DNA from: Gordionus sp. m RMFG-2023
Lineage: Eukaryota > Nematomorpha > Gordioida > Chordodea > Parachordodidae
NCBI RefSeq assembly: GCF_954871325.1
Contig: NC_088775.1
Location: 22,173,561-22,237,560, forward strand
Length of the DNA stretch: 64,000 nt
Direction: 5' to 3'
A program made the translations under genes and the position numbers. Position 1 is the first letter of the stretch. Every line of letters begins with the position of its first letter. The notes beneath the pieces were generated by a model that saw nothing but the letters and a program-made list of their open reading frames with translations, had not been told where the DNA came from and did not search any database. Below, in pieces: positions 22,801 to 30,797 of this stretch.

Positions 22801-24511
22801 AAATGCCAATAATTTTTTTATCAGCGCACAGGTCTAGATATAGTTGTTTTAATTTTAGTTTAATATTCATCCCAGAAAAACTTTAAAGTTATGTGAATAT
22901 TCTCACGAGTTAAATATTAGAAATAAAATTCAAGATTATCTATTGAAAATATGACATTGACTTGTAATTTAAAAAAATACTTTCCTGTAATCTTGGGAAA
23001 AAGTTTATGGAAGATTATAATCATCAGATTAAATTATTTTTTTAGTTGTTTTGAAAATGTTAGCTTAAGCATGCTATTTTTTCTGAAAAATAATGGTTGA
23101 CTAAAGCCCTGCAAATATAATTATTTTTTGGTGAAATTTTAAAGCCCAGCTTGCCCTAAAAATTTTTGATTTAAAAATAAAAATTAAACATATTATTTTT
23201 ATGATAATAACGAAAGTAAAAATCACTAATTGTATTGTCATTATCACAGATAAATTTATCATTTTAATTTAAAATAAACATTTTTCACCCAACCTGGCAT
23301 ATTTTTATAATTTTATTTTATGCCCCAACTTAGTCCAAGCTTCTCTTCTAGGCAAATTGGAGGGCTCTATATTAGACTACTTTAAAAAAATAGCTTTTAC
23401 ACTATAAATTCCTTTTAATGATTTAATTTCAAATCTTATTATTTTATCAATGGTAAAGTTTTACACGATTGATATGGCAAGTTATTTGTTGAAGATATTA
23501 ATCCTTGAGTATCCCCTGAGAAGACAGGTAAAGTGATAGGTATATTGTGAATTGACCATGGATCTATGCTATTATTTTCATGAGCAAATTTTGGCATCTT
23601 GTAAGAATTTTGTGGAGGATCCAAAAAATCTAAATCTATTAAAGCCTATAAATAAATATAAGATGACTATAAATCTTAACATCAATTTATTACATTATTT
23701 TCACTTTCTAATGGATTAGATATCTTTTTTAATTCTTGTTCACTTTGTGAAAGTGCTAATTGGAGGCGCAAATCATCTCCTCTTAGTATTTTCTTTTCAT
23801 TTTCAGCCTCTTCTTTACTCATAGCAATTGCTAATTGAAATTGTAAATCTTCTTCACCTTGATTTGAAGGTCGTACTGCTTCCCATTCAGTATTACCATC
23901 TATAAAATAAAATCACAATTTGAAAATAAAATTTAAAAAACCTTTAAAATCTTCTGGAGTATCTGTATCTTTTTTCATCTATATATCAATATTATTTATT
24001 TGTTATATTATAATTTAACCTGAAAACTAATAGAAGTGCCTTGGGCAAACCTTTCTTTAGCTTTTAAAGCCCTTGTCCTTTCATTCTTTAAACGTTCATC
24101 ATCTTTTAAAAGAGCAACTATTTGTTTTGCTTTTTCTCTCACGTTTAATCCTTGGTCTTTATTTTCTTCAATATATTGAAAATCTTTTAAGGTCTGAATA
24201 GCAAAAATGTTTTCTTTACACTGTTGTGCAACTTTTTCATTTCCAGTCTTTATTATATATTCTAAAAGGGATAGTGCTTTGTACACATGTCTCCAATTTT
24301 TACCACTATCATTCAGTCTCTTCCAAATCATTTGCATTATTTCTGAAAAAGCCACAACATTGTAAGTCAGGTCAGCTATGTCTGTCATTAATGAACTAGA
24401 TGGACCCCATGGATCATTAGACGTGGCTTCTCTTACTTTTACTTGAGCGTCACTATAATTTTTAATAACATTCTTCAAATTTCTTCTAATGGGAGCAACT
24501 GTTGATGACAT
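7569..24511 (-). CDS. Epsin (ENTH-domain endocytic adaptor), five coding exons
   Basis: Epsin links ubiquitinated cargo, PI(4,5)P2 membrane, AP-2 and clathrin at the plasma membrane. Proposed coding exons: 24511-24020, 23978-23942, 23899-23694, 23645-23465 and 7810-7569. They total 1158 nt, 385 residues plus stop, with all junctions in frame and GT/AG bounded. Visible domains: ENTH (about 5-150); two ubiquitin-interacting motifs (about 193-207 and 218-232); a clathrin box LIDLD (247-251); DPW (273-275); NPF at 311-313 and at the C-terminus (NPFL). It is shorter than typical fly or vertebrate epsins, which have more DPW motifs. The first three introns are 41, 42 and 48 nt; the last is about 15,654 nt and full of transposons. 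Orthology to fly liquid facets / vertebrate EPN is inferred from the ENTH sequence; ENTH plus UIM exclude AP180/CALM. Confidence 0.93.
7875..9668 (-). mobile_element. hAT transposon with GGCCCGG subterminal repeats
   Basis: The left end is CAGAGACCTGCAGAGGC and the right end is the inverted CTGTAGGTCTCTG. It is flanked by ataatata (7867-7874) and attatata (9669-9676), an 8-bp target duplication with one change. Short GGCCCGG-type repeats cluster inside both ends. The transposase lies on the minus strand. The same terminus occurs alone at about 25210 and 61054. Confidence 0.9.
8631..9230 (-). pseudogene. hAT transposase C-terminal remnant
   Basis: 8879-8631 encodes FLAKLAKRVLAIPASSAS followed by NFSTTGRILEERRSNLQPEK and VDMLLFLHDNL, the hAT dimerisation domain of the BED-finger type. 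Upstream, 9156-8965 encodes a weaker block around KYHFISLFLCPKFKQLRML, matching the LDPRFK region that precedes it. The two are in different frames and the N-terminal half is absent, so the gene is dead. A related end lies at 62085-62185. Confidence 0.85.
9707..10016. mobile_element. Short non-autonomous hAT element (MITE), about 310 bp
   Basis: Ends are AAAGGACTGCAATGGGG and, inverted, TAGAGGTCTTCAATGTGCGGG. Both ends carry GGGCGGGTTAA-like motifs. Flanks gttaaaga and gtttaagg agree at 6 of 8. It shares terminus type with the element at 61678-62476. Confidence 0.7.
10282..10524 (-). other. Orphan 80-codon ORF in a GC-richer patch
   Basis: The minus strand encodes a peptide containing LFRLWGGARASTDRNLLASF and VDLVQRREVPNGDGLLGGG before a hydrophobic end. 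Base composition between 10370 and 10505 is much richer in G/C than the surrounding intron, including a run of nine C. I do not recognise the product. It could be a decayed exon or a transposon piece. Confidence 0.25.
10530..12147. other. AT-rich epsin-intron DNA without recognisable genes
   Basis: I see nothing coding. A 73-codon minus-strand ORF at 11745-11524 matches no family I know and is probably chance. Confidence 0.45.
12148..12799. mobile_element. hAT-type MITE with TAGGGRTRTACCGATA ends
   Basis: The left end is TAGGGATATACCGATATTT and the right end is inverted TAGGGGTGTACCGATAAC. Flanks ataaattc and gtaaattt agree at 6 of 8. Subterminal motifs ATCGGATCGGGC and ATCGGATCAAATCGGGTCGG repeat. 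Without the MITE nested at 12468-12687 it is about 424 bp and has no coding capacity. Confidence 0.8.
12468..12687. mobile_element. TAGTG MITE, copy 1 (220 bp), nested
   Basis: It begins TAGTGATGCAAAATCGCTC and ends CAACACTA. It is flanked by gatgtatg and gatgtata, an 8-bp duplication with one change. The subterminal block TTTTTAAA..GGCTAACTCAATATTTT and its inverse are shared with copies at 20651 and 60440. Confidence 0.85.
12800..14290. other. AT-rich intron DNA; one perfect dyad
   Basis: TGAACCCGAATCGGGTTCA near 12894 is a perfect 9-bp-arm palindrome. Otherwise I see no gene or repeat of note. Confidence 0.45.
14300..14620. repeat. Left terminal inverted repeat with GCGAAA array
   Basis: About fifteen occurrences of GCGAAA/GCGAAT spaced 10-25 bases apart. 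The counterpart is 21105-21402, reverse-complemented. CpG-containing motifs stand out sharply from the AT-rich background and are candidate transposase-binding sites. Confidence 0.85.
15020..17160 (+). repeat. 105-117-bp satellite array, forward arm
   Basis: About 19-20 degenerate units containing TGACAATTGTCATAATCG, an AT-rich spacer, AAACATGTTAAATTAAAA and ATTTCATGAAGATGTACC. TGACAATTGTCA is a perfect 12-bp palindrome, and AACATGTT is also palindromic. Short ORFs here are repeat artefacts. Confidence 0.9.
17545..18520 (-). repeat. Same satellite array, inverted arm
   Basis: About nine units of the satellite at 15020-17160 in reverse orientation. The roughly 390 bp between arms (17161-17544) is unique. 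The pair should form a long stem-loop if single-stranded. Confidence 0.9.
19233..19906 (+). repeat. Tandem array of splice-flanked micro-exon-like units (86-88 bp)
   Basis: A 54-nt segment (19233-19286) is followed by seven copies of a 36-42-nt segment like CATCASTTGATAATCCATTC, starting at 19347, 19435, 19523, 19613, 19699, 19785 and 19871. Each copy is preceded by an intron-like end (TTTTAATCTTAG) and followed by GTAAATTT. The intervening 46-62 nt match the size of the short introns seen in this window. Unit lengths 40, 40, 42, 38, 38, 38 and 36 do not preserve a frame. The array is either a duplicated exon that decayed or a minisatellite that captured splice signals. Confidence 0.75.
20170..20590. 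repeat. Degenerate AT-rich tandem repeat
   Basis: Repeats of TTGATATACAAATTGCAATC and TTATTTTATATACYAC with variable 50-65-bp spacing. Confidence 0.7.
20651..20869. mobile_element. TAGTG MITE, copy 2 (about 219 bp)
   Basis: It reads TGTTGTTAAACGGCTCGATT at the left and ends AGCCTTTTAACAATATTT. Flanks ataagtaa and ttaagtaa agree at 7 of 8. The left end appears to have lost its first three bases. It shares GAGCCGATTTTTAAAAACGG with copy 3, and it is nested in the 7.1-kb palindromic element. Confidence 0.8.
21105..21402. repeat. Right terminal inverted repeat with TTCGCG array
   Basis: Inverted counterpart of 14300-14620, with dense TTTCGC/TTCGCGAT motifs. The outermost 33 bases match the left end closely, including GCGAAACTTTTATCG. 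Confidence 0.85.
21412..23464. other. Proximal part of the epsin giant intron
   Basis: AT-rich with no coding signal. A stretch at 21575-22135 has repeated GGTTTGTTTGAACCC/GGTTCAGGTTCTG-type motifs that may be an eroded transposon. I could not find paired ends or a target duplication. Confidence 0.4.
23465..23645 (-). CDS. Epsin exon 4: clathrin box and DPW motif
   Basis: It begins ALIDLDFLDPP after a TTTATTTATAG acceptor. LIDLD fits the clathrin-box pattern, and DPW (in SIDPWS) binds the AP-2 alpha appendage. It ends NNLPYQS plus one base before GTAAAA at 23464. Read-through would stop within eight codons, giving a truncated form without NPF motifs. Joining to the distant last exon completes a serine codon and keeps frame. 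Confidence 0.88.
23694..23899 (-). CDS. Epsin exon 3: tandem ubiquitin-interacting motifs
   Basis: 206 nt. It encodes GEEDLQFQLAIAMSKEEAE (UIM 1) and DDLRLQLALSQSEQE (UIM 2), both with the acidic-then-LxxAxxxS pattern. It ends ...ESENN before a GTAATA donor, phase 0. Confidence 0.93.
23942..23978 (-). CDS. Epsin exon 2: 37-nt micro-exon
   Basis: This micro-exon encodes MKKDTDTPEDFK plus one base. It is bounded by an AG acceptor (23980-23979) and a GT donor (23941-23940). It is needed to keep frame between the ENTH exon (phase 0 end) and exon 3, which starts with two bases completing a GAT codon. The acidic composition fits the linker after ENTH. If it were skipped, the downstream frame would be lost. 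Confidence 0.8.
24020..24511 (-). CDS. Epsin exon 1: ENTH domain
   Basis: 164 codons starting ATG at 24511-24509. It contains the near-invariant epsin blocks NYSDAQVKVREATSNDPWGP, AFSEIMQMIWKRLNDSGKNW and AQQCKENIFAIQTL, and the basic end LKDDERLKNERTRALKAKERF. It ends ...SFQ before a GTTAAA donor. The ENTH fold binds PI(4,5)P2 and bends membrane. No frame break is present, so the exon appears to be under selection. Confidence 0.97.
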
Positions 24512-24530
24512 TTCTTTTCAACTAAAAAAA
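24512..24530 (-). promoter_or_regulatory. Strong splice acceptor 10 nt before the epsin ATG
   Basis: On the minus strand, AATTTTTTTTAG is followed by TTGAAAAGAA and the start ATG. A consensus acceptor this close implies either a 5' UTR intron with a non-coding first exon upstream or a trans-spliced leader site. The sequence cannot separate the two. Confidence 0.6.
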
Positions 24531-24654
24531 ATTGATCATGTGATAAAATTTTATATTTTGTCAATCAATAAATTTTTGATTGATTATATAAATTATTGTA
24601 TGCTAGGTTTGGGCTCAAACGCAGGAATTTGGTCTGGAGGGGGGAATAATAAAA

Positions 24655-24730
24655 TTTTTTAAGAAATATTATTGTTTTTTAAAAATATTATTGTTTTTTA
24701 AAAATATTATTGTTTTTTAAAAATATCAAG
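24655..24730. repeat. Short tandem repeat, about 22-bp unit
   Basis: TTTTTTAAAAATATTATTG repeats three to four times. Confidence 0.85.
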
Positions 24731-25205
24731 CATAGATTTATTAGAACTAATAACTATTTCTAATACATGATTTTAAATTAATGTGAATTATAAAAAAATT
24801 ATATGTATAAACCGTCATATAAAAAACTATAAAATAAGTGTGAATTAAAAATATTAAATGGATACAACTGGTGGTAAAAAAACCTATAAAATAAATGTGA
24901 ATTATAAAATATAAAGTGAATATAACCACTATAAATGAATCACTTAAATGACCCAATTGAATTTTTTGAGCCTTTAAAATTTATATACATAAAAATTTAA
25001 ATGTTGGAAATATAAATTAATACACAAAATTTTTTTTAATAATAATTGTATTTTGTATGTTATATATTTATATATAAAATCCAATCTTCGTTGGGATTGA
25101 GCTAATTTTTCAATTATCTCATCCTTGCTTGTCGTCAAATGCCTATGAATATTCAAAAGAATTAAACCTTTCAATCTACTTTCGAAGTTGTACTACTTGG
25201 TATGT
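24731..25205. repeat. Degenerate AT-rich repeats upstream of epsin
   Basis: Variants of AAATAAGTGTGAATTATAAAA recur at about 60-65-bp spacing up to 24940. Beyond that nothing is recognised. Any epsin promoter or 5' UTR exon should lie in or beyond this region. Confidence 0.5.
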
Positions 25206-25208
25206 TTT

Positions 25209-25270
25209 TCAGAGATCTGCAGGCCCGGCCCCCGGTCTGGACCGTATTTTAATTTTTTAAATATACCCTG
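25209..25270. mobile_element. Solo hAT terminus (CAGAGATCTGCAGGCCCGGCC)
   Basis: It matches the CAGAGACCTGCA + GGCCCGG end of the element at 7875-9668. No partner end was found nearby, so this is a truncated remnant. Confidence 0.65.
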
Positions 25271-25274
25271 GCAG

Positions 25275-25680
25275 GTGCAACGTTCTAAATGAATTCCTGT
25301 TTTAAATAAATTCCAATTTAGTGATATTGACATTTATGACCGAAATGTTAAGATTTAATATAATTTTTTTTAGTGATATTGACATTTATAACTGACGCGC
25401 ATATATTAAATATAATATTTTTAGTGATACTGACATTTATGATTGACGTGTAAAGATTATATATTATATTTTCTATTGTTATAGATATTTAAGTGAATCC
25501 CTGTTTTAAATAGATTCTAATTTAGTGATATTGGTATTTATGACTGATATGTTAAGATCAAATATAATATTTTAGTGATATTGACATTTATTAATTTTTA
25601 AAAATACTGGCATTTATGACTGACGTGTAAAGATTAAATATTATATTTTCTTTTACATTGATATTTATGGCAATTTTGCT
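25275..25680. repeat. Degenerate tandem repeat with TTTAGTGATATTGACATTTA
   Basis: About six units of 55-75 bp containing TTTAGTGATATTGACATTTA, then GACTGACGTGTWAAGAT and an AT-rich tail. A longer subunit starting CTGTTTTAAAT occurs twice (about 25298 and 25499). Confidence 0.8.
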
Positions 25681-25879
25681 TAATTTGTATTTAAAATTAA
25701 CTCTTAAAGTTTTATATATTAATTTAAGGTTAAGTTCGAAAATTTCAAAGCTTAATATAGAGATGTGAGATAAAGCAGGATTAGAAATAATATATAAGTT
25801 AATAACATTTTTTAAATAATTTAAGTACTTTATTTAAATTGTATATAAAATTTACGCATAATAAAGATTAGAAAAGATA

Positions 25880-26290
25880 TAAAAAGGACATGCGTTATAA
25901 AGATGCGACATAAATAAGATATATGATATAAATAACATAAGACATGCGTTATAAAGATAGCAATATAAATAAGACATACGATATACGATATAAATAAGAC
26001 ATGCGTTATAAAGATGTGCGATATAAATAAGACATACAATATAAATAAGACATACAATATAAATAAAACATACGTTATAAAGATGTGCGATGTAAATAAG
26101 ACATGCGTTATAAAGATATGCGATATAAATAAGATATACGATATAAATAACAAATAAGACATGCGTTATAAAGATATTCAATATAAATAAGACATACGAT
26201 ATAAATAAGACATGCGTTATAAAGATATGCGATATAAATAAGACATGCGTTATAAAGATGTGCGATGTAAATAAGACATGCGTTATAAAG
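25880..26290. repeat. Degenerate precursor of the 18-bp minisatellite
   Basis: Mixed units: ACATGCGTTATAAAGATRTG alternating with CGATATAAATAAGACATAC. More diverged than the adjoining array. Confidence 0.85.
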
Positions 26291-27232
26291 ATATGCGATA
26301 TAAATAAGATATGCGATATAAATAAGATTACGATATAAATAAGATATACGATATAAATAAGATATACGATATAAATAAGATATACGATATAAATAAGATA
26401 TACGATATAAATAAGATATACGATATAAATAAGATATACGATATAAATAAGATATACGATATAAATAAGATATACGATATAAATAAGATATACGATATAA
26501 ATAAAATAAGATATACGATATAAATAAGATATACGATATAAATAAGATATACGATATAAATAAGATATACGATATAAATAAGATATACGATATAAATAAG
26601 ATATACGATATAAATAAGATATACGATATAAATAAGATATACGATATAAATAAAATAAGATATACGATATAAATAAGATATACGATATAAATAAGATATA
26701 CGATATAAATAAGATATACGATATAATTAAGATATACGATATAAATAAGATATACGATATAAATAAGATATACGATATAAATAAGATATACGATATAAAT
26801 AAGATATACGATATAAATAAGATATACGATATAAATAAGATATACGATATAAATAAGATATACGATATAAATAAGATATACGATATAAATAAGATATACG
26901 ATATAAATAAGATATACGATATAAATAAGATATACGATATAAATAAGATATACGATATAAATAAGATATACGATATAAATAAGATATACGATATAAATAA
27001 GATATACGATATAAATAAGATATACGATATAAATAAGATATACGATATAAATAAGATATACGATATAAATAAGATATACGATATAAATAAGATATACGAT
27101 ATAAATAAGATATACGATATAAATAAGATATACGATATAAATAAGATATACGATATAAATAAGATATACGATATAAATAAGATATACGATATAAATAAGA
27201 TATACGATATAAATAAGATATATGATATAAAT
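26291..27232. repeat. 18-bp minisatellite (GATATACGATATAAATAA), about 50 nearly perfect copies
   Basis: The unit is almost invariant. Two insertions of AAATA near 26503 and 26651 shift its phase. The minus strand lacks stops in all three frames of the unit. A 461-codon ORF (27237-25852) therefore survives both shifts, changing from LFISYI to YLYRIS to LIYIVY repeats. This openness comes from composition, not selection. Confidence 0.95.
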
Positions 27233-27236
27233 AACA

Positions 27237-27692
27237 TTAATTAAAATTTATTATGCGGTCAAAATGTTGGAGATAATTTCTTAAATATATATTCAAATTA
27301 AATTTTTTGATGTAACTTAATTTTTTAATTGGCGTGTAATATGCCCATTTATAAATAGTATGGATAATTATATTTGTTTGAAGCATAGTTGCCAATGTAA
27401 CAATCTTCACCTCTGTTCCATAAGTTGCATTTTGAGCCATACCTGTTCTCTCCAAATATTTGTCAACGGGTTCTCCCAAAAACCCCTCCATCTGCTCAAC
27501 AATATTCTTGCTTCATAAAGAGAATGCATTGCTGTCTCAGAAAATCGTAGTGGCATTCGTCATCACAAACTTCTTTGCTTATACATCTACAATAATGATT
27601 AAAAATATTTTATTTTAAATATATATACCTGAAGAGAGAATTTCCATCACCAATAATCCGCTCGGTAGAAAAATTATCTCTCATTACACCAT
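27237..27692 (-). pseudogene. OTU-domain fragment of an integrase-OTU (Ginger-like) gene
   Basis: The minus strand encodes RIIGDGNSLFR, then a 42-nt intron (27628-27587, GTATAT...TTGTAG), then CISKEVCDDECHYDFLR. Further on is YLERTGMAQNATYGTEVKIV followed by TLATMLQTNIIIHTIYKWAY. This is the order of an OTU-family cysteine protease domain. It is a broken fossil. Integrase-like blocks on the same strand at 36.8-37.5 kb are in the order expected if both belonged to one gene, now separated by the gypsy fossil 27749-35833. Some Ginger-type DNA transposons and related genes are known to pair an integrase with OTU. Confidence 0.65.
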
Positions 27693-27748
27693 TATCATAT
27701 TTTGGATATCTTTTCTTGATCGCAAAATGAAAGCGTTCAGAATAATAA

Positions 27749-28065
27749 TGTTGTAGTATTATGTGTATTTAATTTTTTATTACAATAATGTCAAGGATAT
27801 ATTGTATTTTTATATGAAAAAGAAATGATGTCAAAGATATATTGTATTTTTATATGAAAAAGAAATGATGCCATAGATATATTGTATTTTTTATATGAAA
27901 AAGAGATAATGTGAAGGTTGTAATTTATTTTTATTTGAAGAAGAAAAAAATGTTCTTTAGTTAATTTTTTTTTCGCGTAAAAAAAGAGAATTTTTTTTAT
28001 ATAAAATAATTTTGGTTATAAAGAGTACATTATAGAAATAAAATTATAAGTATTTTATCGTTTAA
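27749..28065 (+). repeat. 5' LTR, left part
   Basis: Matches 35469-35790 of the 3' LTR up to ATTTTATCGTTTAA, where the piggyBac-bearing insertion begins. The remaining about 38 bp of the LTR resume at 30283. Confidence 0.85.
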
Positions 28066-28169
28066 AAAAGATAAAAAATTATGTATAATACTATAAGATC
28101 AAAAAACAAGAGAAATCTTTATTCTTTTTTTTTGTAATTATAAAAACGAGAAAATGTTTATATATTATA

Positions 28170-29350
28170 AAAATCCTTGAAACATTTAGTATGAAGTGTA
28201 ATTTGACATGTTTGGCACATATATTTTGAGTGCGTATGGCAATATCTGCATCTACGTCTTTTTCCATCTATAATTTCGGATAAATAATTTCCAGATGAAT
28301 CAGGGTTTTCGCTCTATAATGCAAACTGGATTGCCTGTACTTAAATCTTTTTCAATTTTTATTGGTATTCAAAGGTAGTAGTACGCCTAAATGCAAGCAA
28401 TCTCTTCTCATCTCGATTTATGAATTTCCAAATTTTCCACGAATTTACCAAAGCTACATCGATAAAATTGGTGAATATTGGCCACCGCTCTTTTTTCTCT
28501 TTTCTATTCTATAGTAGATATGAGATTATCACACTGATCAACTTCACCCGTGTGTTTGTTATAAGCAGTGATCATATTTGGTTGAGGAATTTTTATTTTA
28601 GAAGATATTTTCTTAAAATACCTCGTTACCACTGTATTATACTTCCAACGAACTATAAATATTTCGTTTAATTTTTCGAACCTATAATCATAATATCCTC
28701 TTTCTTTTTTGCTACAGCATTTATAGATTCAACTTGGCAATGCTCCATTCTATTATCCCTCACAGTTGCAATTGTAAAATATCCCATTTGTTATAAGTAT
28801 GACAAAAGTTTTGAGGTATAGAAATTATCAAAATATATTTTATGATAATTTGGTTTTGCAAGGCCTAACTTTATAAAATCTATCATGTATATATTTTTAG
28901 TATTGTCTGTCAAATGAATATTATATTTCAAATTTACTAATTTTAATTGGGTCATTGTATTCTGGATTATTGGAATAGAAATATCACTATTATTAGAAAA
29001 TATACTGTGGGAACGAATGATATCCAGTAAATAATAGAATATAAATCTCTATATCTGGGATGGTTATACTATTAGACCTATTCATTTGTTTTGCATAAAT
29101 ATTACTTTGATCTACAATTAGGGGATATAAGTCTTCGCCGAGAATTAAAAATTGTCTTCAAGTTTTATTTTATCTTCATTTTCCCCATTGAAAAGGATTG
29201 TAGAATATAACGTATCTGTTTTCTCCATTTTAAATGGTGAGAAATTACAGAATAGCTTCTTGTAGCAGATGGTTCTAGAATGTCGTCATCAATTGAATTA
29301 TAAATCTCCAATTCACCAGCAGTATCTGAAGGTAAAACTCCGTCATTTGT
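28170..29350 (-). pseudogene. piggyBac-type transposase remnant
   Basis: The minus strand carries IYFDNFYTSKLLSYL and GYFTIATVRDNRMEHC, the central DDE_Tnp_1_7 signature. Near 28260-28190 lies the cysteine-rich C-terminus RRRCRYCHTHSKYMCQTCQ. Intervening parts are shifted in frame and carry stops, so the gene is dead. The N-terminal part runs toward 29340. Its opposite orientation to the host gypsy element supports an independent insertion. Confidence 0.85.
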
Positions 29351-29639
29351 AAGTCATTTTAGAAACGATTCATTTAACAATTTTAATTAAAAATTAAATA
29401 TTTATTTTATAGAATCTTGATTCTTTAATTAGTCATCTATTATTTTGATAATTTTGATTGAATTGACAAAACAGGTGCATAAGAAAAACAATGTTCAGCA
29501 AGGAAGAGGGTACAAATAATTTAAAATTTTTATGAATAATTTTAATTTTCGAATATTATGAACCAAATATTTGTGAATAATTTCATATAATTAGGTCGAA
29601 ATAAAAAATTATAAAAGAAACATATTATTCGATTCTCAG

Positions 29640-29740
29640 GGGGCTCAAAAATATTTTCAAAAGACCTTTTTTTGGGTATAAAAATTTTTTTCAAAACTTT
29701 CAGGGGGCTCGAGTCATCTCCCCCCTTCCCGTCCTTAGTA
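29640..29740 (-). mobile_element. hAT-like terminus fragment
   Basis: The minus strand reads CTAAGGACGGGAAGGGGGGA, then GATGACTCGAGCCCCCTGAA. This resembles the G-rich terminal zone of the CAGTGGCG-type hATs at 37.86 and 38.16 kb. A second GGGGGCTC lies at 29640. Confidence 0.5.
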
Positions 29741-29903
29741 ATGGTAATAGTTTTAAGTATAATATAAAAAATTATAATACATTATTTAAATTTGATTTAT
29801 CATTTACAGGTTCAATAATTTTTTCGTGTATCCAACTTATAATGGAATAAATACCAAAAATAAAACATACAATATTTTTTTAAAAATTTATATTGCCAGT
29901 TGG

Positions 29904-30271
29904 TTAACGGTGCATATATGCACCAGTCAACTTTATATGGTTACCAATTAAAATTTTAATTAATTTAAAATTTCATAAATGATTGATAAATATTGATATA
30001 TCTATAAAAAAAATATATACACTAGTTTTCATCGAAATAATTTCATAATATGCTCGTGAGATCACCTAGAAGACTTTGCATTTTAAACCTCATAAATTCG
30101 CCATGTTTGAGGGCTTCTTAGGGACATAAATATAATTTTTTTTCATATTTTTTTTCCAGTTTTGAGGTACAATATCTAAACTATATAAAAACATTTTTTA
30201 GTAGTTTTTAAAATAAAAACTACTATGTTTAAAATAGATATATAGGAGGTGGTGTATATATGCACCGTTAA
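29904..30271. mobile_element. piggyBac-type MITE flanked by TTAA, about 360 bp
   Basis: TTAACGGTGCATATATGCACC at the left and GGTGTATATATGCACCGTTAA at the right. The inner terminus GGTGCATATATGCACC is itself a perfect 16-bp palindrome. No coding capacity. Confidence 0.85.
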
Positions 30272-30797
30272 CCAGTAATGAGTAACCCAATCTACAAGAA
30301 GTTATAAGAAGTCTACAAAAAGTGGTGCATGAACCTAGAACAATAACTGGGACACAAGGCAAATAAATAGGATTCTTTAAAATAAAAGGTAAAAATTTTT
30401 TGGAATATATAAAATGATGTGCATTTATATAATTTTGATATTATTAATTATATTAGATTTAATATATTGTCTAACTTTTATCAATGTTAAAATATTTATA
30501 ATAAAAGTTTTAATAAATTTTTTATAAATTTATGGATAAAGAATAAATGTTTAAGAAGTATAAAAACACAAAAGTATGTGGAAATGGTTCCACAGAGAAA
30601 TAATTGTATTATAGCTGTAGTAGTGATATGTTTATGGATAATATGTATTATGTTACATCGGAAGAAAATAAAAAAAGTTATAGAAAAGATAGAATAAAAA
30701 TTACGGAGGAAATTGAAATGAAAAATAATGAAATTGAAAAGGGAAAAAATGAAGGGAAGTAAAAAACGTTAATAAAAATGAAAGAATTACGGAAGAG

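Larger units (their letters stand above)
7811..23464 (-). other. Giant last intron of epsin (about 15.65 kb)
   Basis: It is bounded by a GTAAAA donor and an AATATTAAG acceptor. It contains hAT 7875-9668, MITE 9707-10016, MITE 12148-12799 with nested MITE 12468-12687, palindromic element 14300-21402, and old AT-rich DNA. The gene's other introns are under 50 nt, so the size comes largely from transposon accumulation. Confidence 0.8.
28066..30282. mobile_element. Insertion in the 5' LTR containing piggyBac material
   Basis: LTR sequence stops at TTAA (28062-28065) and resumes at GTAACCC (30282-30288), where the intact 3' LTR reads ATTAACCC. Insertion at TTAA fits piggyBac. Inside are a minus-strand piggyBac transposase remnant, a hAT-like terminus (29640-29740) and a TTAA-flanked MITE. 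Terminal inverted repeats of the main element were not identified. Confidence 0.75.

Noticed and set aside
25852-27237. 461-codon ORF of hydrophobic hexapeptide repeats, looking like a membrane protein
   Set aside because: It is the 18-bp minisatellite read through. It changes frame twice without meeting a stop, which is compositional.
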